64,000 nt of DNA from Hymenobacter piscis (GTDB lineage Bacteria; Bacteroidota; Bacteroidia; Cytophagales; Hymenobacteraceae): NCBI RefSeq assembly GCF_018760735.1, contig NZ_JAHHZN010000001.1, positions 372,001 to 436,000 of the forward strand, read 5' to 3'. Shown in pieces: positions 16,844-25,661 of the stretch (position 1 is its first letter; each line of letters begins with the position of its first letter). Made by a program: the position numbers and the translations under genes. Below the pieces are notes generated by a model. The model was given only the letters and a program-made list of their open reading frames with translations, was not told the DNA's origin and did no database searches.

Positions 16844-17752
16844 TTAGCCAGCCGGCTCCGCTTGCCGGGCTACCAGGGCAATGCCGGCGGCAAACGAGTG
16901 AGGCCGATAGCCCAGCTCACGTCCCGCTTTTTCAATGATGAAACCCGTGCGCAGAGGGCGGCGGGCGGGCTGCGAAAACGTGCTGGCATCCACCCGGCTA
17001 ATAAGTGACGCATCGAGCCCGAAGTACGCTGCTACTGCCAGGGCCATCTGATAGGGTGTGAGCAGTTCGGCCCCGCTCAGGTGGTAGATGCCGGTGGCCT
17101 GGTTCCGGGCGGCCAGCCAGCAGCCCTGGGCCAGATCTTCGGCCAGCGTGGGCGTACGCAGCTGGTCACTGACCACCTGAATGGGTTTACCAGCCCGGAG
17201 CGAATCCCGCACCCAGACCACAAGGTTAGTCCGGCCGTACTCGTGGGCCACGCCATACACCAGCACCGTCCGCAGAATGGCCCAGGGGGCGCGGCACTGG
17301 CGCACCAGCCCTTCGGCGGCCAGTTTGCTTTCCCCGTAAAAGTTAACCGGCCCGGGCTCGGCCTCCTCAGTCAGCGGACCGGTTTCGCCGCTGAAGATAA
17401 AGTCAGTGCTCAGGTGCAGCAGGTGTACCTGATGCTGCTCGCAGGCGGCTACCAGGTGGGCCACGGCTGTCACGTTCTGCGCCCAGCACGCAGCCTGGTT
17501 CAGCTCGCACTCGTCCACGTTGGTCATGGCGGCCGTGTGCAGGAGGTGGGTGGGCCGCTCCGCTCGAACTACCTCCTGCACCCGGACGGCATCGGTAACG
17601 TCCAGGGGGACGAACCGCACGGCGGGATACAGGCGGGCCAGCTTGTTGGTCCCCCGGGAAGTGGCCACTACTTCCACCTCGGCCTGCTGGGCCAGCAGGG
17701 CTACCAGTTTCTGGCCCAGCAGGCCGTTGGAGCCGGTAATCAGAATTTTCAT
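16844..17752 (-). CDS. RmlD-like NAD(P)-dependent sugar-nucleotide reductase / SDR
   Basis: A 302-aa extended short-chain dehydrogenase. The N-terminal Rossmann motif MKILITGSNGLLGQK is followed by HTAAMTNVDECE, HLSTDFIFSG and the catalytic YGESK. The pattern VSDQLRTPTLAEDLA is typical of the RmlD (dTDP-4-dehydrorhamnose reductase) substrate-binding family. No other rhamnose-pathway genes are nearby, so the exact substrate is open. A terminator lies on the left of the cyclophilin gene upstream, so it is probably transcribed alone. Confidence 0.85.
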   Translation of the reverse strand: MKILITGSNGLLGQKLVALLAQQAEVEVVATSRGTNKLARLYPAVRFVPLDVTDAVRVQEVVRAERPTHLLHTAAMTNVDECELNQAACWAQNVTAVAHLVAACEQHQVHLLHLSTDFIFSGETGPLTEEAEPGPVNFYGESKLAAEGLVRQCRAPWAILRTVLVYGVAHEYGRTNLVVWVRDSLRAGKPIQVVSDQLRTPTLAEDLAQGCWLAARNQATGIYHLSGAELLTPYQMALAVAAYFGLDASLISRVDASTFSQPARRPLRTGFIIEKAGRELGYRPHSFAAGIALVARQAEPAG

Positions 17753-17818
17753 GGGAGAGCCGGGCTAGGAGTTGGCGGGATGCATCAGGGCTTGTTGCCC
17801 GCAAATTGGCAGATAAAA

Positions 17819-17850
17819 GCAACACCGGACAATAGGTTGCCCGGTGTTGC
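17819..17850 (-). terminator. Terminator of the cyclophilin gene
   Basis: A perfect 10-bp stem (GCAACACCGG / CCGGTGTTGC) with a 12-nt loop, followed on the minus strand by TTTTAT. Confidence 0.8.
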
Positions 17851-17896
17851 TGCAAGTTCGGAATACCCGCTTTCTGCCCGGGCAGCGGCAACAGGA

Positions 17897-18541
17897 CTAT
17901 TGGTATTGGTAGCCGTAGAGTTCGGTTATCTTCTTCTTTTTCAGCTTCTCCACTTTCACGGTCATCTTGATGTCCGTGACGGGGCGGTTCCGCTCGGCGG
18001 TGGGCAGCTGGGCAATTTTGTCCACCACATCCTGGCCGCTGATAACCTGGCCGAATACGGTGTACTGGCCATCGAGGTGGGGCGTGCCGCGGGGATTCTG
18101 CACGATGTAGAACTGGGAGGCGCTGCTGGCCCGTTCGGGGTTGATGAAGTCGGCGGTGCGGGCGGCGGCCACGGCTCCGCGGCGGTGGGTCAGGTCGGGC
18201 CGAATTTCGGCCGGAATCAGCTTTTCATTGTCCTGGCCGGCGCCGTCGTTGGCGGGGTCCGCGTCCTTGGAATTAGGGTCGCCACCCTGGACCATGAAAT
18301 TCGGGATGACGCGGTGAAACGTGGTGCCGTTGTAGAAGCCGCTTTCGGCCAGCTTCAGGAAGTTGGCCTTATGCAGCGGAGTCTGGTCGAAGAGGATCAT
18401 CCGAATGTCGCCCTGGCTGGTACTGATGGTCACGACTTCGTCTTTTTTACTCTTGCGCGGCCCCCTGGCCGCCTGCAGCGTGGGGGCCACCAGTCCCAGT
18501 AACAGGCCAAAAAGCAGAGTACGGCGAAGAAGTTTGCTCAT
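17897..18541 (-). CDS. Exported peptidyl-prolyl isomerase, cyclophilin type
   Basis: A 214-aa protein. I start it at the ATG at 18541 because it begins a signal peptide (MSKLLRRTLLFGLLLGLVAP) lost in the longer reading. Cyclophilin motifs are FHRVIPNFMVQGGDP, ASSASQFYIVQN and YTVFGQVISGQDVVDKI. Known role: proline cis-trans isomerisation during envelope protein folding. The C-terminus is Lys-rich. Confidence 0.9.
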   Translation of the reverse strand: MSKLLRRTLLFGLLLGLVAPTLQAARGPRKSKKDEVVTISTSQGDIRMILFDQTPLHKANFLKLAESGFYNGTTFHRVIPNFMVQGGDPNSKDADPANDGAGQDNEKLIPAEIRPDLTHRRGAVAAARTADFINPERASSASQFYIVQNPRGTPHLDGQYTVFGQVISGQDVVDKIAQLPTAERNRPVTDIKMTVKVEKLKKKKITELYGYQYQ

Positions 18542-18700
18542 GCGTGAAATCGGGTCGGGCAATGATGGAATGGTAAAATTACGCGGTTTACGCTTATGCT
18601 GCCTGGCCAGAACACCAGGTCGGATTGGCAGCCTAACACCGATCCGGCCCGGCAGCAGGTCGCCTGGCCGGACGCCCCATGCTCCCGCCAGTTGTCGGGG

Positions 18701-19630
18701 CTACTTCGCCCGGATGTCGTCCAGGATTTGCTGGCCGCCGCGGGCCAGGATGCTTTCGGCTACTTCCGCGCCCAGGGCGGCAGCCTGCTCCGCGGCGGCT
18801 ACGCGGGTTTCTTCGAGCAACTGCTGACCGTTGAGGCTGATGAGGCCGGCATGCAGTTGCACCGTCTGGCCATCGGGACTGAGGGTGGCCAGGGCGAAAC
18901 TGGGGATGCTGCAACCGCCTTCCATGGCGCGCAGATAAGCCCGCTCGGCGCGCAGGCACACGTGGGTAGGGCCGTGGTCGAGGAGGCGGTGCAACTCGGC
19001 TTTGAGGCCGGGCTCCAGGTTGCGGGCGCACTCAATGGCCACGCTGCCCTGGCCCGTGGCCGGCACGTACTGGGTTTCAGGCAGCACGTGGCGGATCAGG
19101 CCGTCGTATTCCATGCGGTGGACACCGGCGTAGGCCAGCACCAGGGCGTGGTATTGGCCTTCTTCAAGCTTGCGCAGGCGCGTCTGGAGGTTGCCGCGGG
19201 CTTCGGCGGTGGTGGCATGGGGCAAGAAGCGGCGCAGCATGGCCTTGCGGCGGGTGCTGCTGGTGCCCAGCACCAGGTCGGGGCGTTGCAGGTCCAGGTC
19301 GGCGTCGAAGCTCACCACCACGTCGTTCACCTGTTCGCGCTCCATGAAAGCCAGCAGCTCCAGATCGGCCGGGATGGTACTTTGTACGTCCTTGGCGCTG
19401 TGCACGGCCACATCAATATGACCGGTGCGCAGGCTTTCCTCCAGCTCCTCGGTGAATACACCTTTGGAGCCGATTTTATCCAGGGAACGGTCCAGCACCA
19501 CGTCGCCCTTGGTGGTGATGATGACGATTTCCGGGGTCAGGCCGGCGGCCGTGAGCAGGTCGGCTACGTGGTGGGCCTGCCAGAGGGCCAGCTTACTGCC
19601 CCGCGTACCGATGCGAATAGAGGTCTTCAA
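18701..19630 (-). CDS. hemC: Hydroxymethylbilane synthase
   Basis: A 309-aa enzyme polymerising four porphobilinogens to hydroxymethylbilane in tetrapyrrole/heme biosynthesis, cytoplasmic. Signatures: IRIGTRGSKLALWQA at the N-terminus, VHSAKDVQSTIP, LGTSSTRRKAMLRRF, ARGNLQTRLRKL, and MEGGCSIPS with the cysteine that carries the dipyrromethane cofactor. Length is normal. It has its own -7 box 62 nt upstream and no other hem genes beside it. Confidence 0.96.
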   Translation of the reverse strand: MKTSIRIGTRGSKLALWQAHHVADLLTAAGLTPEIVIITTKGDVVLDRSLDKIGSKGVFTEELEESLRTGHIDVAVHSAKDVQSTIPADLELLAFMEREQVNDVVVSFDADLDLQRPDLVLGTSSTRRKAMLRRFLPHATTAEARGNLQTRLRKLEEGQYHALVLAYAGVHRMEYDGLIRHVLPETQYVPATGQGSVAIECARNLEPGLKAELHRLLDHGPTHVCLRAERAYLRAMEGGCSIPSFALATLSPDGQTVQLHAGLISLNGQQLLEETRVAAAEQAAALGAEVAESILARGGQQILDDIRAK

Positions 19631-19692
19631 TTGGAAGTTGCGTCAGAAATCAGGAAACTTGGGGCCGAAACAGGCGGCCCCCTGCGTGCCGG

Positions 19693-19700
19693 CAAAGATA
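19693..19700 (-). promoter_or_regulatory. -7 box TATCTTTG of hemC
   Basis: A perfect TAnnTTTG on the minus strand, 62 nt upstream of the hemC start. Confidence 0.65.
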
Positions 19701-19848
19701 CGCCCCCGGCCGGAGCCCGACAGCCTATACCGGTTTTAGCGGCAACTATAGCAAATCAGCAAACTGTATTTGCTGCGTTTAGAAGTAATGGAGGTCGATT
19801 TTGTAAGCCCCCACCGCTTTGCTCATCTACTGCTGTTGCGCCGTTGCA

Positions 19849-19935
19849 TGTAGCGCTAACTCTGTAGTCCGCGTCCCCGTGCCGTTCAACTGGCTTTGGC
19901 GACGCGGGGACGAGAACTACAGAGTTAGCGCTACA
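19849..19935. repeat. Inverted repeat containing the holB stop codon
   Basis: Arms 19849-19868 and 19916-19935 (TGTAGCGCTAACTCTGTAGT and complement) match perfectly over 20 bp, with further pairing inside (CGTCCCC / GGGGACG). The right arm contains the TAG of the holB-like gene (19931-19933). It looks like a dispersed intergenic element; copies elsewhere in the genome are expected but cannot be checked here. Confidence 0.8.
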
Positions 19936-21064
19936 TCCGCAGCAGCTCGGCCAGATGCAGGGAGGCGTCCAGGAACACCATGCGGGGGTTGGCGTTGCGC
20001 TCCACATGGTAGTGCGAATCGTTGAGTTCCCGGGTGATGGCGTCGGCATTACGAGGTGTCACGAAGGGGCTGAAACCCTTGATAAAGCCCTGCTCGCCAG
20101 CGGGCAGGTGGGGCACCAGCTGGGGGTCGAGGCCGAAGAGCAGCACTTTGCGCAGCAGGGAAAGGGCATATTGGAAGAACTCCTTCTGGTTTTCGCGGCC
20201 CAGCTTCTGGAAGTCGTCGCTCAGGCTCAGCATTTCGGCCACTTTGTTGCCGTAGCAGGTGCGCATCCAGTTCACGAACAGGGTGTAGTAGTCGTGCTCG
20301 GCGGCGGGGCCAGCGCTGGCCGCCAGGGCCGCGCCCAGGTTGCCTTCGGTGAGCTGGGCTAGCTGCCGGGCTTTCACTTCCGGAATGTGGTGGGCGGTGT
20401 GCAGCCAGGCCGTGAGTTCGGCTTCGGCGGGGGCGCGCACCACCACCGGCTGCACCCGGCTGATGATGGTGGGCAGCAGCTGCTCGGGCGCGTAGCTTAC
20501 CAGCAGGAACACGGTGGCGGGCGGCGGCTCCTCCAGCAGCTTGAGCACGGCGTTGGCAGCAGCCGGATGCATGAGCTCGGGCAGCCAGATAACTACCAGC
20601 TTGAAACGGGCCTCAAACGCCTTCAGGCTCACCAGCCGCAGTAGCTGCAGGCTTTCGTCCTTGGAAATGCTGCCCTGCTTATTCTCGGCCCCAATGTGCT
20701 GCATCCAGTCGTTGAGACCTTGGTAGGGGTTTTCCAGCACGAACTCCCGCCACTCCGCCCCAAACTTGCTGCTCGTGGCATCCTTGGCCACCGCCTTAGT
20801 GGTAGTTACGGGCACAATGAAGTTGAGGTCGGGGTGAATGAGCTTGTCGATTTTCTGGCAGCTCGGGCAGTGGCCGCAGGAGTCGTCGGCCTCGGGCCCG
20901 CGGGCTTCGCAGTTCAGAAACGCCGCGTACGCCAGGGCCAGGGCCAGCGCCGCCGAGCCCTCGGCCCCGCGAAACAGCTGGGCGTGGGCCACGTGATTGC
21001 GCCGCACGCTGCTCACCAGCAGCTGCTTGACCTGCTGCTGGCCGGGAATATCAGAAAAACGCAT
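19931..21064 (-). CDS. holB: DNA polymerase III delta' subunit-like clamp-loader protein
   Basis: A 377-aa AAA+ protein. FSDIPGQQQVKQLLVSSV opens the clamp-loader fold. A zinc module has four cysteines within CEARGPEADDSCGHCPSC. The P-loop position (GAEGSAAL) lacks the lysine, as in delta' proteins that do not bind ATP. ANAVLKLLEEPPPATVFLL and IISRVQPV are the classic sensor-1 and SRC-like regions. Known role: structural subunit that opens the beta clamp in replication. The last codons lie in an inverted repeat. Confidence 0.9.
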   Translation of the reverse strand: MRFSDIPGQQQVKQLLVSSVRRNHVAHAQLFRGAEGSAALALALAYAAFLNCEARGPEADDSCGHCPSCQKIDKLIHPDLNFIVPVTTTKAVAKDATSSKFGAEWREFVLENPYQGLNDWMQHIGAENKQGSISKDESLQLLRLVSLKAFEARFKLVVIWLPELMHPAAANAVLKLLEEPPPATVFLLVSYAPEQLLPTIISRVQPVVVRAPAEAELTAWLHTAHHIPEVKARQLAQLTEGNLGAALAASAGPAAEHDYYTLFVNWMRTCYGNKVAEMLSLSDDFQKLGRENQKEFFQYALSLLRKVLLFGLDPQLVPHLPAGEQGFIKGFSPFVTPRNADAITRELNDSHYHVERNANPRMVFLDASLHLAELLRM

Positions 21065-21096
21065 GGCTGTTGGAGCTTATGTTTCAGGCAAGGGCT

Positions 21097-21190
21097 GTCA
21101 TGCTGAGCGCAGCGAAGCATCTCGCGTGCTGACGTCGGAATTGGTTGGGCAACACGAGCACGCGAGATGCTTCGCTGCGCCCAGCATGAC
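21097..21190. repeat. Long hairpin repeat, GTCATGCTGAGCG family
   Basis: Arms 21097-21130 and 21157-21190 pair over 34 bp with one mismatch. The core (GTCAT-CTGAGCG-AGCGAAG) is shared with the hairpins at 24134 and 37833 and more distantly 57615. It lies between the holB-like start and the GlmU-like stop. Confidence 0.85.
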
Positions 21191-21216
21191 GCGCATTTTT
21201 TACAACAATTCCTAAA

Positions 21217-22425
21217 CTATCCCGCCTTCTCCCACACCCGGTCCTTGGCAGTAGCGTCGTAGACGTGCTGCATGATACCTTGCTCCACAGCGTCGTAGGC
21301 GAGCTGGCGGCGGGCCATGACGCGCTCGGCTACCTCGGCTACTTTGGGCAGGCGGAAGGTTTCGAACCCGGCCGAACCGCCCCAGCTGAAGCTCGGGATG
21401 AAGGTGCGCGGGAAGCCCGCCCCGAAGATGTTGGCCCCCACGCCCACCACCGTGCCGGTATTGAACATGGTGTTGATGCCGCACTTGCTATGGTCGCCCA
21501 TCATCAGGCCGCAGAAGGTCTGGCCCGTGTTCACGAATCGGCCGGCCGAGTGGCTCCAGATTTTAACCGGGGCGTAGTTGTTCTTGAGGTTGCTGGTGTT
21601 GGTATCGGCCCCCAGGTTGCACCACTCGCCAATCACGGAGTTGCCCAGGTAGCCGTCGTGGCCTTTGTTGGAATAGCCCAGCAGGATGCTGTTGCCCACT
21701 TCGCCGCCCACCTTGCAGAAGGGGCCCACAGTGTTGTCGCCGCGCATTTTGGCGCCGGGGTTGATGTGGCTGCCCTCACAGAGCGCCAGCGGCCCGCTGA
21801 TGATGGCGCCCTCGTGCACCTGGGAGTTGCGGCCCAGGTAAATCGGGCCGTTTTCGGCGTTGAGGATGGCCGCCCGGATTTTCACGCCCGGCTCAATGAA
21901 GATGTTCTCGGCCCCGTACACGATGGTGTGCGCATCGCTGACCGGGGCCGACTCGCGGCCTTTGGTCAGCAGGTCGAAATCCTGGCGGATTTCGGCCCCG
22001 TTGCGCAGAAACAGGTGCCACAGTGCCCGGATGGCCGTCACGGGCTCCGCCACCTCGCGGGTTTTCTGGAAGCCTTCCTGAATCAGCTCGGCCACCTGGG
22101 TGGCGTCGGAGAGGTGGGCGGCTACCAGCAGTTCCCCATCAAAAAGGGCCTCGCCGGGCGCCAGGGCCTGCACCTGCCGGATCAGCAGCTCGTCGGGACA
22201 CACGGCGCCGTTGATGACCAGGGCCGGGCCCTGGGTTTCGCCGGCCGGAAATTTGGCTTGCAGGTAGTCCTGGGTGAGGTAGCCGACCTGCTCCACGCCC
22301 AGGCGGTGCTGCCATTTTTCGGCCAGGGTGAGAATGCCGCAGCGCAGCGCCGCCACCGGCCGGGTAAAGGTAAAAGGCAGCAGATGGGGCCGGATGGCCG
22401 GGTCGTCGAAGAGCAGAACGTGCAT
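21217..22425 (-). CDS. GlmU-like sugar nucleotidyltransferase/acetyltransferase, Bacteroidota type
   Basis: A 402-aa protein of the alternative GlmU family. The N-terminal half is a divergent nucleotidyltransferase domain (FDDPAIRPHLLPFTFTRPVA, ALRCGILTLAEKW). The C-terminal half is a left-handed beta-helix of hexapeptide repeats (IFIEPGVKIRAA, GPIYLGRNSQVHEGA, GSHINPGAKMRG). Family-based role: making UDP-GlcNAc for peptidoglycan and LPS. The precise reactions are assumed from the family. Ends 26 bp from a hairpin repeat. Confidence 0.85.
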   Translation of the reverse strand: MHVLLFDDPAIRPHLLPFTFTRPVAALRCGILTLAEKWQHRLGVEQVGYLTQDYLQAKFPAGETQGPALVINGAVCPDELLIRQVQALAPGEALFDGELLVAAHLSDATQVAELIQEGFQKTREVAEPVTAIRALWHLFLRNGAEIRQDFDLLTKGRESAPVSDAHTIVYGAENIFIEPGVKIRAAILNAENGPIYLGRNSQVHEGAIISGPLALCEGSHINPGAKMRGDNTVGPFCKVGGEVGNSILLGYSNKGHDGYLGNSVIGEWCNLGADTNTSNLKNNYAPVKIWSHSAGRFVNTGQTFCGLMMGDHSKCGINTMFNTGTVVGVGANIFGAGFPRTFIPSFSWGGSAGFETFRLPKVAEVAERVMARRQLAYDAVEQGIMQHVYDATAKDRVWEKAG

Positions 22426-22518
22426 GGCGGAGTTGTGCGTAGTGCTTAGAGAGTAGGGCTTAGACCGGAGCTGCGGTAGGGTCCGGTCCGTTAATATAGA
22501 GGTGTGAAGAACAAAAAA

Positions 22519-22545
22519 ACTCCCGTCAGTCGAGCTGGCGGGAGT
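22519..22545 (-). terminator. Terminator of rpmE2
   Basis: Stem ACTCCCG / CGGGAGT with an inner loop, followed by a run of seven T on the minus strand. It lies 51 bp past the rpmE2 stop. Confidence 0.85.
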
Positions 22546-22596
22546 TCTTCTGGTAGTGGCCTAAGCACTTATAACTAAGCACTAGGCACCAACAAA

Positions 22597-22842
22597 TTAC
22601 TTCTTGTTGTAGCGGTTGCGGAATTTCTCCACACGGCCGGCCGTATCAAGCAGCACGTTTTTGCCAGTATAGAAGGGATGCGACTCCGAGCTAACTTCCA
22701 CCTTGATTACGGGGTAAGTCTTGCCGTCTTCCATCGTGATGGTCTCGCCGGAGCTCATCGTCGAACGGGTCACAAATTTGAAGCCGCTGGAGGTGTCCTG
22801 GAACACCACCTCACGATACTCGGGGTGAATCTCTTTTTTCAT
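22597..22842 (-). CDS. rpmE2: 50S ribosomal protein L31 type B
   Basis: An 81-aa protein. I use the ATG at 22842 ([16 protein letters not shown]), since the upstream in-frame extension is noncoding leader. Motifs [20 protein letters not shown] and FRNRYNKK are typical. It lacks the paired cysteines of zinc-binding L31, so it is the zinc-independent C-minus type B form. It has a -7 box upstream and a terminator downstream, forming a monocistronic unit. Confidence 0.95.
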   Translation of the reverse strand: MKKEIHPEYREVVFQDTSSGFKFVTRSTMSSGETITMEDGKTYPVIKVEVSSESHPFYTGKNVLLDTAGRVEKFRNRYNKK

Positions 22843-22894
22843 GGTCGTAGTGACGTTTGTACCTTGTTGCCTGCCGATTTTGCGGAAGGGACTG

Positions 22895-22902
22895 CAAAAG
22901 TA
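22895..22902 (-). promoter_or_regulatory. -7 box TACTTTTG of rpmE2
   Basis: A TAnnTTTG match 52 nt upstream of the rpmE2 start on the minus strand. Confidence 0.65.
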
Positions 22903-23037
22903 CACGTTACGTCCGGATTTTAAAACCTATTCGCATCTTTTCCCAAATCCCATAATCCTTAACCTTGCCATCACACACTATCTGCCCGGATACCTGTATA
23001 CTTGCGTACTGATTTTTTTACTACCGCTATCTACTTT

Positions 23038-23424
23038 ATGGTCCGTTCCGTTACGCCGGTTCTGCTGGTTTTGCTGCTGCTTTCGGCCCTCACCTACGGG
23101 GCCGGCTTCATGCTGTTCCGGGCCCAGACGCAGGAAGGCGGCGTGCGGCTGGAGTGGCAGGCTCCGGGGGGACAGCAGGTGAGTAGCTACGACGTGTACC
23201 GCCGGGATGCCGCCGCTCCTGACTTCGACCAGATTACCAGCCTCAGCCCCACGGCTCAGGCCGAGTACCGCTACTTCGACGCAATGAGCCCCGCCGTGAA
23301 AGGCCCCGTCACCTACCGTCTGACGGTGCGCAGCCCTACCGGCACCCGCTCCTACCAGACTGCGCCCGAAACCGAAAACCCCGTAGCCCGCTCCTGGAAC
23401 CTGATTAAGGTGATGTTCCGCTGA
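23038..23424 (+). CDS. Membrane-anchored protein with a fibronectin III-like domain
   Basis: A 128-aa product from ATG 23038; the in-frame TTG at 23002 falls inside a -7-like sequence (TATACTTG, 22997-23004), so it is not used. One N-terminal membrane helix (TPVLLVLLLLSALTYGAGF) is followed by a small beta-sandwich: VRLEWQAPGGQQVSSYDVYR then VTYRLTVRSPTGTRSY, the FnIII-like W...Y-x-V-Y-R pattern. It is probably exposed to the periplasm. Function unknown. A terminator follows. Confidence 0.75.
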   Translation: MVRSVTPVLLVLLLLSALTYGAGFMLFRAQTQEGGVRLEWQAPGGQQVSSYDVYRRDAAAPDFDQITSLSPTAQAEYRYFDAMSPAVKGPVTYRLTVRSPTGTRSYQTAPETENPVARSWNLIKVMFR

Positions 23425-23457
23425 AATCGTCCGTTTGATACCCGTACGTTCTGACTC

Positions 23458-23480
23458 ACCGGCCCCGGGCCGGTTTTTTT
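23458..23480 (+). terminator. Terminator after the FnIII-like gene
   Basis: A perfect 7-bp stem ACCGGCC / GGCCGGT with a 3-nt loop, followed by seven T. Confidence 0.85.
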
Positions 23481-23530
23481 ATGTCCGTACCTTGCGGGCG
23501 GTTGATTCACTTCCCCCAACCTGCTGCTCC

Positions 23531-24109
23531 ATGCGCCTCTGCTTTGCCTCCAACAACGCCCACAAGCTCGATGAAATCCGCCCCCTGCTGCCTGCTTCCG
23601 TGGAGCTGGTCAGCCTAGCGGCTATCGGCTGCCACGAGGAACTGCCCGAAACCCAGGACACGCTCGAGGGCAACGCCCGCCAGAAGGCTCAGCACGTCTG
23701 GGACCATTTTGGGGTGGCCTGCTTCGCCGATGATACCGGGCTCGAAGTAACGGCTCTCCACGGCGCGCCAGGGGTCTATTCGGCCCGCTACGCCGGCCCC
23801 CAGCGCCGCTCCGAGGACAACGTGGCCAAGCTGCTCCAGGAACTGCAGGGCCAGTCCGACCGCACCGCGCAGTTCCGGACGGTGGTGGCCCTGGTGCTGC
23901 CCGGCGGCGAAGTGCACGAGTTTGCCGGCGCCGTGCCCGGCCGCATCACGGAGCAGCAGCGCGGGCAGGCCGGCTTTGGCTACGACCCCGTTTTTGAGCC
24001 CACCGAGGGCGACGGCCGCACCTTCGCCGAAATGGATTTGACCGAGAAAAACGCCCTCAGCCACCGCAGCCGCGCCGTAGCCGGCCTGGTGGCTTTTTTG
24101 AACGGGTGA
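23531..24109 (+). CDS. rdgB: Non-canonical purine NTP diphosphatase (RdgB/HAM1)
   Basis: A 192-aa protein. I choose ATG 23531 because the family begins with this motif (MRLCFASNNAHKLDEI); the longer frame runs through the upstream terminator. Further motifs: CFADDTGLEVTALHGAPG, SARYAGP, GFGYDPVF, and KNALSHRSRA near the end. Known role: hydrolysing XTP/dITP to the monophosphate, keeping deaminated purines out of nucleic acids. Confidence 0.95.
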   Translation: MRLCFASNNAHKLDEIRPLLPASVELVSLAAIGCHEELPETQDTLEGNARQKAQHVWDHFGVACFADDTGLEVTALHGAPGVYSARYAGPQRRSEDNVAKLLQELQGQSDRTAQFRTVVALVLPGGEVHEFAGAVPGRITEQQRGQAGFGYDPVFEPTEGDGRTFAEMDLTEKNALSHRSRAVAGLVAFLNG

Positions 24110-24133
24110 GGTGAGGAGGTGATGGGGTGATGG

Positions 24134-24266
24134 GGTGATGGGGTGAGAAGGTGCAGTTCTGTCATCCTGAGCGGAGCGAAGGACCTTGCACTATCAACCG
24201 GTAAAACAGCATAAGGTCCTTCGCTCCGCTCAGGATGACAGAACTGCACCTTCTCACCCCATCACC
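24134..24266. repeat. 54-bp-arm hairpin repeat after rdgB
   Basis: Arms 24134-24187 and 24213-24266 are perfect complements over 54 bp with a 25-nt loop. The inner part (GTCATCCTGAGCGGAGCGAA) is shared with 37833-37929. The outer part is made of short GATGGGGT units, with extra tandem copies just upstream. Confidence 0.9.
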
Positions 24267-24324
24267 TCCTCACCCCAATCCTCCCTCATTTCTCATTTTC
24301 TTCCATCGCCTGCGTCAGATTTAT

Positions 24325-24332
24325 TACTTTTG
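24325..24332 (+). promoter_or_regulatory. -7 box TACTTTTG of udk
   Basis: A TAnnTTTG match with 39 nt between it and the udk ATG. Confidence 0.6.
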
Positions 24333-24371
24333 CAGGGTTGGCCCTGCCGGTACGGGCCTATTCCCCACCCC

Positions 24372-24998
24372 ATGCAACACCCTTTCATCGTCGGTATCAC
24401 GGGCGGCAGCGCCTCTGGCAAGACCACTTTTCTGCGCCGGCTGCTGGCTTCGTTTCCCGAAGAAGAAATCTGTCTGATTTCGCAGGATAATTATTACCAC
24501 CCCCGGGAAAGCCAGTCGGTAGATGCCCAGGGCGTCACCAACTTCGACCTGCCGACCTCCATTGACTCGGCTGCCTACGCCGCCGATGTGTTGCGCATCA
24601 GCCAGGGGCTGGAGGTGCGCCGCCAGGAATACACCTTCAACAACCCCAACGTGGTGCCCACCGAGCTGGTATTCCGGCCCGCGCCCATTGTGGTGGTGGA
24701 AGGCATTTTTGTGTTCTACTTTCAGGAAGTGGCCAAGCTGCTGGACCTGAAAGTGTACATCGACGCCCAGGAACACGTGAAGCTGCAGCGCCGCATCGTG
24801 CGCGACCGGGACGAGCGGGGCTACGACCTGGAGGACGTGCTTTACCGCTACACCAACCACGTGGCGCCCACCTACGAGAAGTACATTCAGCCCTTCAAGC
24901 AGGACGCCGACCTGATCATCCCCAACAACCGCCACTTCGAGAAAGGCCTGAACGTGCTCGTTTCGTTTCTGCAGAGCAAAGTAGCCGCGGGCCGCTAA
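24372..24998 (+). CDS. udk: Uridine kinase
   Basis: A 208-aa P-loop kinase. FIVGITGGSASGKTTFLRRL holds the Walker A loop; further motifs are SQDNYYHPRESQ, NFDLPTSIDSAAY, VVVEGIFVFYF and RRIVRDRDERGYDLEDVL. Known reaction: ATP-dependent phosphorylation of uridine or cytidine in pyrimidine salvage. The start is the ATG giving the standard N-terminus; upstream sequence in frame belongs to the hairpin repeat. A terminator follows. Confidence 0.95.
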   Translation: MQHPFIVGITGGSASGKTTFLRRLLASFPEEEICLISQDNYYHPRESQSVDAQGVTNFDLPTSIDSAAYAADVLRISQGLEVRRQEYTFNNPNVVPTELVFRPAPIVVVEGIFVFYFQEVAKLLDLKVYIDAQEHVKLQRRIVRDRDERGYDLEDVLYRYTNHVAPTYEKYIQPFKQDADLIIPNNRHFEKGLNVLVSFLQSKVAAGR

Positions 24999-25036
24999 GC
25001 TGGTTTCAGCGCCGGTTTTCCGGGTTGCGCAGCCCG

Positions 25037-25066
25037 AGCCCCTGACCGTTGGTCGGGGGCTTTTTT
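25037..25066 (+). terminator. Terminator of udk
   Basis: An 11-bp stem (AGCCCCTGACC / GGTCGGGGGCT, one mismatch), then a T-run. Confidence 0.85.
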
Positions 25067-25120
25067 GCGGATTATGGGCAGCAAAGCGCAACGGGCTTTG
25101 CTGCCGGCGGGGCAAAAACC

Positions 25121-25128
25121 TATATTTG
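25121..25128 (+). promoter_or_regulatory. -7 box TATATTTG upstream of the small membrane protein gene
   Basis: A perfect TAnnTTTG, 20 nt before the TTG taken as start of the next gene. Confidence 0.6.
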
Positions 25129-25148
25129 TAGCTCTTACCCCCCGTCCG

Positions 25149-25520
25149 TTGCTTTCCTTCACCACGTTGTATCCGCGCCTGCGCTTCGCCCTGCTCACGC
25201 TCACCGTGCTCATGGTGCTGGGCCTGAACCACCAGACGGTGGCCACGCTGCGGGTACTGCCGGCCGGTTCCCCGGCGGCCCGGGTGGCCGTAGCGGCCCG
25301 TACGGCCGTGGTCAAGCAACGTGTGAACCTCGAAGCTACATCGCCCTTCAGCGCGCTGGTAGCTCCGGCGGCCGATGCCTGGCTGCCGCTGCCCGTTCGG
25401 CTGGCTACCCCCCGATGGCGCCTGCTGGCCCAGGCCTGCACCCCGCCCCGAGCCGACCGGATAGCGGATTTTTTCCGGGCCCGCCTGCTGATTTCGGCCC
25501 TTTCGCCCCAGGCTCCCTAG
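25149..25520 (+). CDS. Small protein of unknown function with an N-terminal hydrophobic segment
   Basis: About 123 aa if translation begins at TTG 25149 (a TTG at 25167 is also possible); longer starts lie upstream of the -7 box at 25121 and are unlikely. The hydrophobic stretch LRFALLTLTVLMVLGL could be a signal or anchor. The rest is Ala/Arg/Pro-rich with no recognised domain. It lies between udk and secDF. The absence of an early ATG lowers confidence that it is a gene. Confidence 0.45.
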   Translation: MLSFTTLYPRLRFALLTLTVLMVLGLNHQTVATLRVLPAGSPAARVAVAARTAVVKQRVNLEATSPFSALVAPAADAWLPLPVRLATPRWRLLAQACTPPRADRIADFFRARLLISALSPQAP

Positions 25521-25661
25521 CCTCCCTGCTCCTGCCACTACCCGGTGGGGGGGCACCCGTGATGCCATTCGCGGGGCCACCCACCGCCGTTGGACCCGCC
25601 CCGCTCCCGCGGTCCGGGCCGGGTTCCTTCTCCTTTCTACTGATTATCAATTCACTTTTTC

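Noticed and set aside
17081..18502. 473-aa plus-strand frame across the RmlD-like and cyclophilin genes
   Set aside because: It spans a clear minus-strand terminator and two well-supported genes, so it is chance.
24109..24150. CRISPR-like short direct repeats (GATGGGGT units) and the GTGAATGA units near 30830
   Set aside because: Units are contiguous without spacers and there are no cas genes.
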